NCBI GenBank assembly: GCA_900542575.1
Contig: UQOE01000009.1
Span: forward strand, 1-64,000
Source: an uncultured Oscillospiraceae bacterium
GTDB lineage: Bacteria; Bacillota; Clostridia; Oscillospirales; Acutalibacteraceae
Direction: 5' to 3'
Length of the DNA stretch: 64,000 bases
Below, piece after piece: positions 7,786-14,855 of this stretch. The first letter of the stretch is position 1. Every line of letters starts with the position of its first letter. Made by a program: the position numbers and the translations under genes. Under the pieces are notes generated by a model. The model saw nothing but the letters and a program-made list of their open reading frames with translations, was not told where the DNA came from and made no database searches.

Positions 7786-8661
7786 TTAAAACTTGCCGGA
7801 AGCCATGTCGTTGTTCACCCATGCCTGATAGTATGGGCTGATGGTCGTCGGGGCATTGAAGAGAGTGGCCAGCAGATACTGCTTCATGTTGCGGACCTCG
7901 GTGCTGTTCTTCTGAAGACAGATCAGCACATAGTCAATGTGGTCCTTTGTCAGCTTCATGAACCGGCTCTTGACCACTTCGGTTGGCTTATCATCTCCGG
8001 CAATACGGATGGTCTTTCGCTTGGAACAACAGGTATCCACCAGCAGATCCAGAATGCCTTCCAGAGTTTCCTCTTCAAAGCGATGCTCCTGAAGCAGAAT
8101 ATCGAAGTAAAGGCTTTCTCTGAAATAGCTTTCATACTGAGCATGCTCACGCATCCCTTCGTTCCTATCTGCCGATAAGAAAGGATCAGTATCACTATAT
8201 TCAGTATTATTAACCTCAGTATTACTTCCTCGTACTTCGGAAGATTCCAGAAACTGCGTTTCTACGACTCCAGAATCGTCCATTTTACGATTCAAGATCC
8301 GTCCATTCTGTCCGACGGACAAAAAGTTCTTCACATAGATGAGATTTGGCTTCCCAAGTCCCTGACGTTTTCTCTCGATCAGCCCGGCACCCACCTCCAG
8401 CTCACGAAGCATCCGGTTGACCTTCTTATCACTGCAGCCGATGGCCTTCATGATCTGGTCGATGGTGTAGATGATATAAACACGGCCCTGTTCATCCACC
8501 CAGTTGTTTCTGGCGGATAACCCCATGCGGTCCAGGAACAATCCATACAGAATCTTGGCTTCTGCGGATACATCCTGAAAGGCAGGATCCGTAAACATCA
8601 CCTTAGGGACACGATAGAAGGAAAACTGATCCGACTGCGCCCCGTAGAAATAATCAAACAC
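7786..8661 (-). CDS. Replication initiator, RepA N-terminal domain with DUF6017-type C-terminus
   Basis: The N-terminal half (residues about 1-115) has the RepA_N winged-helix signature: FSFYRVPKVMFTDPAFQDVS, AKILYGLFLDRMGLS and the second winged part IDQIMKAIGCSDKKVNRMLREL. The C-terminal domain (about 180-290; YRESLYFDILLQ-like start and FNAPTTISPYYQAWVNND end) resembles the DUF6017 module of ICE-encoded initiators. Such proteins start rolling or theta replication of the excised circle, which together with ParAB maintains the element as a transient plasmid. The 291-residue length is normal. The ATG overlaps the preceding cysteine-rich gene by eight bases, so translation is coupled. Confidence 0.88.
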   Translation of the reverse strand: MFDYFYGAQSDQFSFYRVPKVMFTDPAFQDVSAEAKILYGLFLDRMGLSARNNWVDEQGRVYIIYTIDQIMKAIGCSDKKVNRMLRELEVGAGLIERKRQGLGKPNLIYVKNFLSVGQNGRILNRKMDDSGVVETQFLESSEVRGSNTEVNNTEYSDTDPFLSADRNEGMREHAQYESYFRESLYFDILLQEHRFEEETLEGILDLLVDTCCSKRKTIRIAGDDKPTEVVKSRFMKLTKDHIDYVLICLQKNSTEVRNMKQYLLATLFNAPTTISPYYQAWVNNDMASGKF

Positions 8662-8878
8662 CCATCTTCACCACCTCCTCCGTGATCTTATCCTTCTTCA
8701 GAGGCTTATCGCGAAGAGTGGAACGGTGCTTCTCAAAGGGGCAGCGTACATACAGACAGGAGCGGTACTTAAAATCCGGCTGGTAGTAAGGACACTTTCT
8801 GCAACTTGCAGGTGCCTGATCACCGGCCTTCTTTACTAGCTTCTCGTAATGACGGAAGCGTTCCTCGGCCTTACTCAT
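8654..8878 (-). CDS. Small cysteine-rich ICE protein (74 aa)
   Basis: The frame MSKAEERFRHYEKLVKKAGD runs into CRKCPYYQPDFKYRSCLYVRC, a four-cysteine arrangement (C-x2-C-x11-C-x4-C) that suggests a small zinc or iron-sulfur ribbon. A Lys-rich tail follows. The start ATG overlaps the upstream cysteine-rich gene by eight bases; a longer frame extending to 9124 would overlap that gene fully and is rejected. It overlaps the RepA start, so the three genes are translationally linked. From position it may help the initiator or regulate replication, but this is inference. Confidence 0.7.
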   Translation of the reverse strand: MSKAEERFRHYEKLVKKAGDQAPASCRKCPYYQPDFKYRSCLYVRCPFEKHRSTLRDKPLKKDKITEEVVKMGV

Positions 8879-9149
8879 GGGAACCACCAGCTTTCTTACG
8901 TCTTTCCTGAAGCCACTTATCCAGGTCCTTGTAACAGCACGCGCTGACACAGGGCTGGCCTTTGGCATAACAGCAGCCTTCACATTTCTTTTCCTGTTCG
9001 GTCTTAACGACCTCTGCCAGGTAGTAGCAGTTTTCCTTGCCCAGAATGCAGCCGATCTTTCTGTTCTTATAAAAGTAACAGGCACGGCAGCTATCCGGAC
9101 GGTCTGCATGGTATCTGATACCATCGATCACCTTAATTCTCTTACTCAT
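8871..9149 (-). CDS. Small cysteine-rich ICE protein (92 aa)
   Basis: Begins MSKRIKVIDGIRYHADRPDS and carries about eleven cysteines, with blocks CRACYFYKNRKIGC, CYY and CEGCCYAKGQPCVSACC. The pattern suggests one or two metal sites. A GGAGGATATCGC ribosome binding site precedes the start. It is the first gene of the replication operon and overlaps the next gene by eight bases. The pair of adjacent cysteine-rich genes (this one and 8654-8878) is common upstream of RepA_N initiators in Firmicutes elements in my recollection; no function is known to me. Confidence 0.72.
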   Translation of the reverse strand: MSKRIKVIDGIRYHADRPDSCRACYFYKNRKIGCILGKENCYYLAEVVKTEQEKKCEGCCYAKGQPCVSACCYKDLDKWLQERRKKAGGSHE

Positions 9150-9200
9150 AGCGATATCCTCCGTTGAAGTTGATACATCTCAGGGAAGTCCTGAAATGAC

Positions 9201-9236
9201 AAAAGCCCCGCAGTGATTTTTCGTCACTACGAGGCT
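9201..9236 (-). terminator. Terminator after the DUF5655 gene
   Basis: Minus-strand stem AGCCTCGTAGTGA/TCACTGCGGGGCT with loop CGAAAAA and a short T-rich tail (TTTTGTCATTT). It separates the DUF5655 gene from the replication operon. Confidence 0.65.
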
Positions 9237-9284
9237 ATGTAAGATATCGATTATTTAATTGTGAGGGAGAGAGCGAACTAAGAT

Positions 9285-9662
9285 TTATCTCTTGCTTTCC
9301 GAGAATTGGTATGCAGCGTCTATCCACTCCAACAATTCGTCATCCATTTCCGCTTCGTGCGCAAGGGCAATATGATGCGTCCATCTGCCCGGATACGCTT
9401 CAACTGAAGCAAGAACTCGTGGATGGTCCAAAGGATACGGAAGCCCGACAGAGAGCATCACAAATTCTTTGGGCCAGTCCTTTTTGCGCTTTTTCGAAGT
9501 GGACACCATAGCAAACATATGCCGATTGTAAAAGGATATCTGCGTCTTGGAAACTTTAATGCTCATGTTCAGATAACGTTTTTCCAAAACCGAAGCTATC
9601 TCCTCGTATAATGGGAGCATTTTCGGATAGTCATTCCAGAACATTATTTCATCGGTTGTCAT
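9285..9662 (-). CDS. DUF5655 domain protein
   Basis: About 125 residues covering a single DUF5655 domain: DEIMFWNDYPKMLPLYEEI, KVSKTQISFYNRHMFAMVST, FVMLSVGLPYPLDHPRVLAS and the hallmark YPGRWTHHIALAHEAEMDDEL. The fold resembles the YdhG/YjbR-like small domains; no biochemical role is established. I chose the ATG at 9662 because the homologous region begins there; an in-frame GTG at 9698 would add 12 residues and has a slightly better purine-rich region. It is the gene nearest the element end and is monocistronic, with a terminator downstream, so it could be cargo. Confidence 0.78.
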   Translation of the reverse strand: MTTDEIMFWNDYPKMLPLYEEIASVLEKRYLNMSIKVSKTQISFYNRHMFAMVSTSKKRKKDWPKEFVMLSVGLPYPLDHPRVLASVEAYPGRWTHHIALAHEAEMDDELLEWIDAAYQFSESKR

Positions 9663-10000
9663 ATGGATAACCCCACAAATTATGATTTCACTTCCCACCG
9701 GCTAACCTAGGCGGGCGATTTTGGATTTTCAAAGATTTAAAAACATCTCCGCTAAAGCAGTCTCAAATTTCTTTGCAGAAAAATTTCTCACGCTATGGAA
9801 TTCTCGGAAATTTCAGCCCGAAAACAGGCTTTTCTGCACAGAAATACATAGAGAAACAACGGAGAACAGTTGACAGGCCGCCGGATTTAGCAGAAGCCTC
9901 AGAAGCGGCATTTTCGGCCCGTTAGCATTTCAGGCCGGATATTGGTTTTCTGCAAGAGGACCCCTTTTTATATTAGCGGAAAACGGCCCCAAAATCCTTG

Positions 10001-10039
10001 AAAAAAGTAACGCGGAAGACATTTTTCGTATCTTCCGCG
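10001..10039 (-). terminator. Terminator of the intact tRNA-Arg
   Basis: Minus-strand stem CGCGGAAGA/TCTTCCGCG closing a loop, followed by TTACTTTTTT. It starts 10 bases after the tRNA 3' end. Confidence 0.85.
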
Positions 10040-10048
10040 GTTGTTGAC

Positions 10049-10125
10049 TGGCGTCCCTGGCGGGATTCGAACCCACGGCCTTTCGCTTAGGAGGCGAATG
10101 CTCTATCCTGCTGAGCTACAGAGAC
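10049..10125 (-). tRNA. tRNA-Arg (anticodon CCT)
   Basis: A complete cloverleaf of 74 bases plus encoded CCA. The acceptor stem GTCTCTG/CAGGGAC pairs fully with one G-T. The D arm is AGCTCAGCAGGATAGAGC, the anticodon arm TTCGC-CTCCTAA-GCGAA with CCT at positions 34-36, and the T arm contains GGTTCGAATCC. It reads AGG codons. It lies 239 bases inside the element relative to the split host tRNA (10365-10404) and has its own terminator but no clear -10/-35 immediately upstream, so it may be transcribed from the host tRNA promoter at 10416-10445. It differs from the host half at several positions, so it is not a simple reconstitution. Confidence 0.93.
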
Positions 10126-10364
10126 ATTTATTCAAAAAACCCTTATTTTTCAAGGCTTTTCAGCCTTCCGGGTAAGGACCGGTGTTCCTTTTGAACTCTG
10201 TTTGGGTTAGCAGATCCGCCGATTTTCTCATCGAATTTCGAAGGCGATTTTGCTAACGAACACGATATCCTGAGTTCTGCATTAGCAAAACCCGTGAAAA
10301 GTGAACGGCGAGTCGAACTCCAATCAAGAAATGAATTTTTCAAAATTTCTCTGTTAAACATTTC

Positions 10365-10404
10365 CTTAGGAGGCGGACGCTCTATCCAGCTGAGCTACGG
10401 AGAC
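10365..10404 (-). pseudogene. 5' half of a host tRNA-Arg (CCT), split at the anticodon loop
   Basis: The minus strand reads GTCTCCG, AGCTCAGCTGGATAGAGC, then GTCCGCCTCCTAAG. This is the acceptor 5' strand, D arm and anticodon arm up to the 3' side of the loop. After CCTCCTAAG the sequence changes to unrelated AT-rich DNA without a matching 3' acceptor strand (CGGAGAC is absent). The 11-base segment CGCCTCCTAAG is shared with the intact tRNA at 10086-10096 and is the likely attachment core. The matching 3' half is expected at the far end of the element, outside the window. Confidence 0.8.
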
Positions 10405-10415
10405 CTGTGCACACG

Positions 10416-10445
10416 ATCATAGCAGAATTCAGACAGGAATGTCAA
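10416..10445 (-). promoter_or_regulatory. Strong sigma-70 promoter of the split tRNA-Arg
   Basis: Minus strand TTGACA, an 18-base spacer and TATGAT, ending 11 bases before the tRNA 5' end. It fires into the element through the half-tRNA and towards the intact tRNA-Arg. Confidence 0.8.
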
Positions 10446-10483
10446 ATCGGCCACATGGCCGACATTGACGGTGGCTTGTGCAA

Positions 10484-10512
10484 TTGATACAATTAGTTTG
10501 GCATTATATTCT
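10484..10512 (+). promoter_or_regulatory. Probable promoter of the first lipase gene
   Basis: TTGATA, 17 bases, TATTCT (or TATATT with a 15-base spacer), followed by the lipase start 22 bases on. A perfect palindrome TCGGCCACATGGCCGA lies upstream at 10447-10462, between this and the divergent tRNA promoter, and could be an operator. Confidence 0.45.
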
Positions 10513-10534
10513 ATGTTTTTGTAGGAGAATGAAT

Positions 10535-11719
10535 ATGAATCAGACCAAAGTGTACAATGACTATCCAACTGTCTTCATCCACGGCTTCCTCGGCTGCGGC
10601 ATGGACAACGGCCTCACCAGCATTTTCAACTACTTCGGCTCCTTCACCAAGAATCTCGAACTGGAGATGAAGAAGTACGGCTATGAGGTCTATGTGCCCT
10701 CGCTGGGTCCCTTCAATGGACTCTGGACCAGAGTCTGTGAACTCTGGACGTATCTGGTCGGAGGGACCGTCGACTACGGCAAGGTACACAGTGAGAAATT
10801 CCACACGGAGCGGTATGGCCGGACCTATCCCGGAGTCCTGAAGGACCTGGGCCAGCCCGGGAAACACGCAAAAGTGAATCTCGTCGGCCACAGTTTCGGC
10901 GGCCCCACCGTCTGCCTCTTTGCGAGCATGCTGGAATCGGGCTGGGAAGAAGAGCGCGCCGGGACACCGGAAGAAGAGCTCTCGCCCCTGTTCCAGGGCG
11001 GCCATGGCAGCTGGCTTCACACTGCCACCACCATTTCGGGTACCAACAATGGCACCTCCGCCTGCGACGCCATCGGTCGTCCGCTGCGCACAGTCGCCAG
11101 CGCTGCCATTTACGGCCTCGGGGTCCTGTACGGCGACACCGATCTCGTCAAGTTCTACGACTTCCAGAATGAGCACTACCATCTCATGATGGCGCCGGGC
11201 AGACACAGCCATCATTTTACCAGCCCGCTGGATAAAAAAGCGGAAATCAAAAACCTTATTGAGTCGGACGAGGACATCATGTGGAATATGACCGTCGAGT
11301 TCTCGAAAGATCTGGCGAAATCCTATGTCATGATTCCGACGGCCTACTACTTCAACCGCCGCGGGCGGAAGACGCATCATTGGCGCACCATGGAGATTCC
11401 GGACAAAGGCATCAACCCCATCTTTCTGGCAACAGCGCCCATTATCTCCCTTTACCGCAATAAGAGGCTGGGCATTGACAAGTCCTATGCCGCTTCCGAC
11501 GGCGTCGTCCCGACCGTCTGCCAGGGACATCCCGAAGGCAGCCCGTTCAAAGAGTGGAAAGAGGGCGAAGAATTTGTGCCGGGAATCTGGCAGGAAATGC
11601 CGGTGGAACCCAAGGACCATGAGGCGTTTGCCGGTATGTTCTATCCGGCCGGCCCGTTCTACTGCTACTACCGCACCATGCTCCAGGGCTTCCGGGAGCT
11701 GCCCGACGGCAAAGCGTGA
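10535..11719 (+). CDS. Family I.5-like lipase (alpha/beta hydrolase), no signal peptide
   Basis: A predicted triacylglycerol lipase or esterase of the staphylococcal/thermoalkalophilic group. The oxyanion motif FIHGFLGCG is at residues about 13-21 and the nucleophile elbow GHSFGG has Ser120. The zinc-domain signature VDYGKVHSEKFHTERYGRTYPG is typical of family I.5, where the two histidines bind structural zinc. SDGVVPTVCQGHP and DHEAFAG near the C-terminus hold the Asp/His region. Known secreted members have a signal peptide; this start (ATG with AGGAG at 7 bases) gives MNQTKVYNDYPTVFIHG, with none, so the enzyme seems cytoplasmic or released by other means. A paralogue is at 52935-54116. Monocistronic; a terminator follows. 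Confidence 0.85.
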   Translation: MNQTKVYNDYPTVFIHGFLGCGMDNGLTSIFNYFGSFTKNLELEMKKYGYEVYVPSLGPFNGLWTRVCELWTYLVGGTVDYGKVHSEKFHTERYGRTYPGVLKDLGQPGKHAKVNLVGHSFGGPTVCLFASMLESGWEEERAGTPEEELSPLFQGGHGSWLHTATTISGTNNGTSACDAIGRPLRTVASAAIYGLGVLYGDTDLVKFYDFQNEHYHLMMAPGRHSHHFTSPLDKKAEIKNLIESDEDIMWNMTVEFSKDLAKSYVMIPTAYYFNRRGRKTHHWRTMEIPDKGINPIFLATAPIISLYRNKRLGIDKSYAASDGVVPTVCQGHPEGSPFKEWKEGEEFVPGIWQEMPVEPKDHEAFAGMFYPAGPFYCYYRTMLQGFRELPDGKA

Positions 11720-11738
11720 ATCGCGCACCGAAAACAGA

Positions 11739-11773
11739 GTCCCCCGTATCATCCGGATACAGGGGATTTATTG
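11739..11773 (+). terminator. Terminator between the convergent lipase and M28 peptidase genes
   Basis: Stem TCCCCCGTATC/GGATACAGGGGA with loop ATCC followed by TTTATT. It can serve both convergent genes. Confidence 0.65.
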
Positions 11774-11785
11774 CTGTCTGCAGAT

Positions 11786-13018
11786 TTACTGTTTGGCGCC
11801 CTGGTCGAACTTCTCGAGGACCTTCATGGTGACGGCAAAGCAGTTGGCAATGCCCTCTTCGTTCAGGTTGTCATAGGAGTCCTTGCGTGTGTGATAATAG
11901 CTCTCCAGCTTGTGGTTCAGGCCGGTGATGCCGGTTACGCGGAAACCGCCCTGCGCGAAGGCTGCCGAATCGGTCGCGCCGCCGAGGGGCGGGACCCAGC
12001 CCTTCTTGCACGGGATGCCGAGCTCCTGTGCCGATTCATAGAACAGATCCGAGACATCTTTGTCGGCCTTAACTGTGCCGTTGAGGTCGCGGTAATTGAC
12101 CATGAGATATTTCGGGTCGTGGATGGTGTCGTAGGAATAGATGAAAGTCGGGACATCGTCGAACTCGCCCTTGTGGGCTTCGCACCAGGCCTTCGCGCCG
12201 CGGAGTCCTGCCTCCTCAGAGCCGGAGAGGACAACGCCGATTTCGGTGTTCTCGAGCTCAATGCCCTCATCTTTCAGGCTCTTGAGAACTGCCATGCCCA
12301 TCTCACAGCCGGTGAGGTTGTCGTTGGCGCCGTCGACGACGCGGTTCTCATTCCACAGCCAGTACAGACCGATGAGGAACGGGACGAACAGCAGACCCCA
12401 GAGGCCGGCTTTCTTCAGACCGGCATCAGCGATCTTGCCGAACGCGCCCTCTTTTTTCCAGCGCATGAGGCCGAGGATGGTGTAATAGAAGATGGAGGAG
12501 AAACCGAGGATAGCGTGGCCCTCAAAACCGACGCCGCCGAGCTTGTAGTTGACCGGCCATTCCCAGGCGGCATCCGGATGGCCGTTAAAGATGATGCGGC
12601 GCTTGACTTCGCCCTTCGGCTTCTTGATGGCGGTCATGTTGTGGCCCATCTTCTTGGGGAACAGCGGATCCATCATCTTAATATAGGCACCGAACTGCAC
12701 CAGCGCAATGGTCAGCGATGCGGCATTCAGGCCGACCGTCACCGCAGGTGCGGCAAAATAGGATGCAATGCTTGCCAGCGTCAGGCTGACGGAATAGTAG
12801 ATCCAGCCGTAGAACGAACCCGGGTTCTCCTCGAAGGACTCCACCTCCGCGCTGTCACACCCGAGATCCTTAGCCATCTGGGCATAGTATTCACAGGCCT
12901 GCTCCTCGCCGCGGGTACCGGGGCTGCGCTTCTCAAACGTCTTGCAAACATGCGTAATATCGCTGACGATCCATTTCGCGATATCCGACTTCTTATCAAT
13001 GATTGCTTTGAGATCCAT
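11786..13018 (-). CDS. Membrane-associated M28 family metallopeptidase
   Basis: A 410-residue predicted zinc aminopeptidase. The M28 ligand series is complete: IFNGHPDAAWEW (His), DGANDNLTGCEM (bridging Asp), VLSGSEEAGLRGA (catalytic Glu plus Glu ligand), FIYSYDTIHDP (Asp) and ESYYHTRKD (His). Two hydrophobic segments at about 75-118 and further ones around 170-185 and 215-235 split the catalytic domain and suggest that the enzyme is membrane-embedded. The N-terminus contains the usual PGTRGEEQACEYYAQMAKDLG of M28 exopeptidases. There is no classical signal peptide. A hairpin and a TATAAT box lie in its 5' leader (13053-13107). Confidence 0.85.
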   Translation of the reverse strand: MDLKAIIDKKSDIAKWIVSDITHVCKTFEKRSPGTRGEEQACEYYAQMAKDLGCDSAEVESFEENPGSFYGWIYYSVSLTLASIASYFAAPAVTVGLNAASLTIALVQFGAYIKMMDPLFPKKMGHNMTAIKKPKGEVKRRIIFNGHPDAAWEWPVNYKLGGVGFEGHAILGFSSIFYYTILGLMRWKKEGAFGKIADAGLKKAGLWGLLFVPFLIGLYWLWNENRVVDGANDNLTGCEMGMAVLKSLKDEGIELENTEIGVVLSGSEEAGLRGAKAWCEAHKGEFDDVPTFIYSYDTIHDPKYLMVNYRDLNGTVKADKDVSDLFYESAQELGIPCKKGWVPPLGGATDSAAFAQGGFRVTGITGLNHKLESYYHTRKDSYDNLNEEGIANCFAVTMKVLEKFDQGAKQ

Positions 13019-13052
13019 AACTCGACTCTCTCCTCCTTGTACAGAAAAATGG

Positions 13053-13107
13053 AAGGAGCGCCGCAGTTTCCCCTGCCGGCGCTCCTTTGCGATCCATCCT
13101 CATTATA
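13053..13107 (-). promoter_or_regulatory. Leader with -10 box and terminator-like hairpin upstream of the M28 peptidase
   Basis: The minus strand has TATAAT at 13107-13102; no convincing -35 was found. About 15 bases on is the stem AAGGAGCGCCG/CGGCGCTCCTT (13053-13087), followed by CCATTTTT. The hairpin lies within the transcribed leader, 35 bases before the start codon, and could be an attenuator. Confidence 0.4.
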
Positions 13108-13170
13108 AAAACCGCAGGCACTCGGACGATTGTTCATTTGCGAACGACTGTCCTTGTTCAGTTGTCCGGT

Positions 13171-13199
13171 TTGACGGGAGTACCTGACTTCGTTATGAT
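13171..13199 (+). promoter_or_regulatory. Sigma-70 promoter of the aldo/keto reductase gene
   Basis: TTGACG, 17 bases, TATGAT, followed by the start codon 23 bases later with AGGAGGAG in between. Confidence 0.75.
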
Positions 13200-13221
13200 C
13201 TAGACAAAAGGAGGAGACACT

Positions 13222-14079
13222 ATGCATTTTCCAGTATCATCGTTTTCCGACCGCATCCCGCTGAACAACGGCGAGGGCATCCCGTGCCTCGGGTTCGGCA
13301 CCTACAAGACCACCGGCACCGAGACGACCCGTGCGGTCACCGCCGCCCTCGAACAGGGCTATCAGCTCATTGACACGGCCTCCTACTACGGCAACGAGGC
13401 CGACATCAAACCCGCCATCCGCTTTCTCCCGCGCGATTCCTATTATCTCACCACCAAGCTGTGGAATACCGACCGCGGCTATGAGCGCGCACGGGCTGCG
13501 TGTGAAGAGTCGCTGGATCGCCTGGGCGTCCAATATCTGGATCTGTATTTGATCCACTGGCCCGCCAACGAAAAGCAGTTCGGCGCCGAGGCGAACAGCC
13601 TCAACGCCGAAACCTGGAACGCCCTGGAGGACCTCTACGCGGAGGGGAAGGTCCGTGCCATCGGCGTATGCAATTTTAAACCCCACCATCTGGAGACCCT
13701 GCTGAAATCGGCGCGCATCAAGCCCGCCGTCAACCAGATTGAAATCCACCCGGGCCGCGCCCAGGCGGAGACGGTGCGCTACTGCCAGGACCACGACATC
13801 GTCGTGGAGGCCTGGAGCCCGCTGGGCCGACAGCGCGGCTTTGACAACGAGGTTCTGACCTCCATTGCCGCCGCCCACGGCAAAAGCGTGGCGCAGGTCT
13901 GCCTGCGCTGGGAGATTCAGAACGGCGTCGTCCCCATTCCGAAAACCGTCAGCCCGGACCGCATGTGCGAAAACCGGGACGTCTTCGACTTTGTCCTCAC
14001 CGACGAGGAGATGCACCAGATTGACACGCTCCCCTTCCTGGGCGGGAAGATCCAGGACCCCGACGAGATCGACTTTTAA
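13222..14079 (+). CDS. Aldo/keto reductase
   Basis: An NADPH-dependent oxidoreductase with a TIM-barrel fold, 285 residues. The catalytic tetrad is visible: the Asp and Tyr of LIDTASYYGNE (about 51-61), the Lys of YLTTKLWN (about 80) and the His of LYLIHWPANE (about 112). Cofactor-binding elements are GVCNFKPHHLE, VNQIEIHPG, EAWSPLGRQ and the C-terminal VPIPKTVSPDRMCENRDVFDF. This is the 2,5-diketogluconate reductase-like clade (AKR5-type); the natural substrate cannot be told. The start follows AGGAGGAG. It converges with the Ung-like gene, the two stops overlapping by four bases. Confidence 0.92.
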   Translation: MHFPVSSFSDRIPLNNGEGIPCLGFGTYKTTGTETTRAVTAALEQGYQLIDTASYYGNEADIKPAIRFLPRDSYYLTTKLWNTDRGYERARAACEESLDRLGVQYLDLYLIHWPANEKQFGAEANSLNAETWNALEDLYAEGKVRAIGVCNFKPHHLETLLKSARIKPAVNQIEIHPGRAQAETVRYCQDHDIVVEAWSPLGRQRGFDNEVLTSIAAAHGKSVAQVCLRWEIQNGVVPIPKTVSPDRMCENRDVFDFVLTDEEMHQIDTLPFLGGKIQDPDEIDF

Positions 14080-14774
14080 TCGCACCCGGTCCAGTTGATC
14101 TCGGGGGCATCGCGGAACGTGTTGTGCTCCACGAAGTCAGGCATGCGCGGATGGCTCGCCGTCAGCACTTTGCTCGCGGGGCCCAGATAGGCGCCGATCT
14201 CCTTTTGCGCGCTGCTGCCCCAGAGCATCCAGGCGACGCCCTGCCGGTCCAGAAATGGAATTAAGATGCGGCGAAACGGTTCCCAGAGTTTCTGGTGAGA
14301 ACCCGCCTTCCCCGGCCGGACGGTCAGCGTGCTGTTGAGGAACAGCACACCCTGCGCCTCCATAGCGTCAAACCACGGCGTCGGCGGCAGAATCTGAAAA
14401 CTGCCGTCGGCAATCTCGCCGCGCAGCTGCTCCATGGAGATCTTCTCCCCGGTCTGATTAAACCGGATTGCCTTAATCATGTTGCGCAGCGACGCCTGCT
14501 TAATTTTGACATCCCATCCGCGGCCGGTCAGCTCCGAGACCTCGAACGCGCGCCCCGTCGCCTGGGGCACATTGTCCCGCTCATTCCAGGACGGATACGG
14601 GTCCATCCCCACAATGCAGTACCGCACCGGGGTGTCCATGCGCAGAAACCGCAGCACATTTTCCTTTGCCGGGTAGAAATCCTCGCCGACCGCCGCCTCA
14701 ATTTTGTCCAGTACGGCGCAGGTCTCGGGCGTCATCAGGGCGTCCCACTGCGGCGCCCACTCGGTCTGAAACAT
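14076..14774 (-). CDS. Divergent family 1 uracil-DNA glycosylase-like protein
   Basis: The layout follows Ung: VGMDPYPSWNERDNVPQATGRAFEV (motif A, normally GQDPYHG), then GVLFLNSTLTVRPGKAGSHQKLWEPF (normally VLLLNxxLTVxxGxxxSHxxxGW), AWMLWGSSAQKEIG and ASHPRMPDF (normally HPSPLSA). The catalytic Asp of motif A and the His of the last motif are kept, but the Gln and His of GQDPYH are replaced by Met and Pro and the Pro-Ser-Pro loop by Arg-Met-Pro. It may have altered substrate range. Start at the third of closely spaced ATGs (14774), because AAAGG lies 9 bases before it and overlaps the others. 232 residues, normal Ung length. Confidence 0.75.
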   Translation of the reverse strand: MFQTEWAPQWDALMTPETCAVLDKIEAAVGEDFYPAKENVLRFLRMDTPVRYCIVGMDPYPSWNERDNVPQATGRAFEVSELTGRGWDVKIKQASLRNMIKAIRFNQTGEKISMEQLRGEIADGSFQILPPTPWFDAMEAQGVLFLNSTLTVRPGKAGSHQKLWEPFRRILIPFLDRQGVAWMLWGSSAQKEIGAYLGPASKVLTASHPRMPDFVEHNTFRDAPEINWTGCD

Positions 14775-14797
14775 CGTCATCATCCTTTCCGTCCCAT

Positions 14798-14826
14798 TTT
14801 ACCATGTTTCGGCCCTGTGTTATAAT
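14798..14826 (+). promoter_or_regulatory. ksgA promoter
   Basis: TTTACC, 17 bases, TATAAT, 29 bases before the ksgA start. It overlaps the leader of the divergent Ung-like gene. Confidence 0.7.
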
Positions 14827-14855
14827 CCTTGCAGATTACCCCCTGGAGGTCCCGC

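Larger units (their letters stand above)
9701..10286. repeat. Iterated TTAGC/GCTAA pentamers in the ICE terminal region
   Basis: Apart from the tRNA and its terminator, this stretch of roughly 600 bases holds no convincing gene. TTAGC occurs in either orientation at 9701, 9751, 9887, 9922, 9973, 10207, 10252 and 10282. Two of these form a longer inverted repeat, TTTTGCTAA/TTAGCAAAA (about 10248-10290). Roughly one chance occurrence would be expected, so they may be recombinase or excisionase arm sites near the attachment site. Confidence 0.5.

Noticed and set aside
10143..10361. A 72-codon minus-strand frame between the two tRNA-Arg sequences
   Set aside because: No homology seen, unusual composition, overlaps the recombination core; it reads like an attachment-site spacer. 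A GGAGTTCGACTC sequence inside resembles a tRNA T arm but has no matching acceptor strand.
12781..13227. Long minus-strand frame overlapping the M28 gene start and leader
   Set aside because: Shadow of the M28 gene with Arg/Ser-rich translation, and it crosses the promoter of the aldo/keto reductase.
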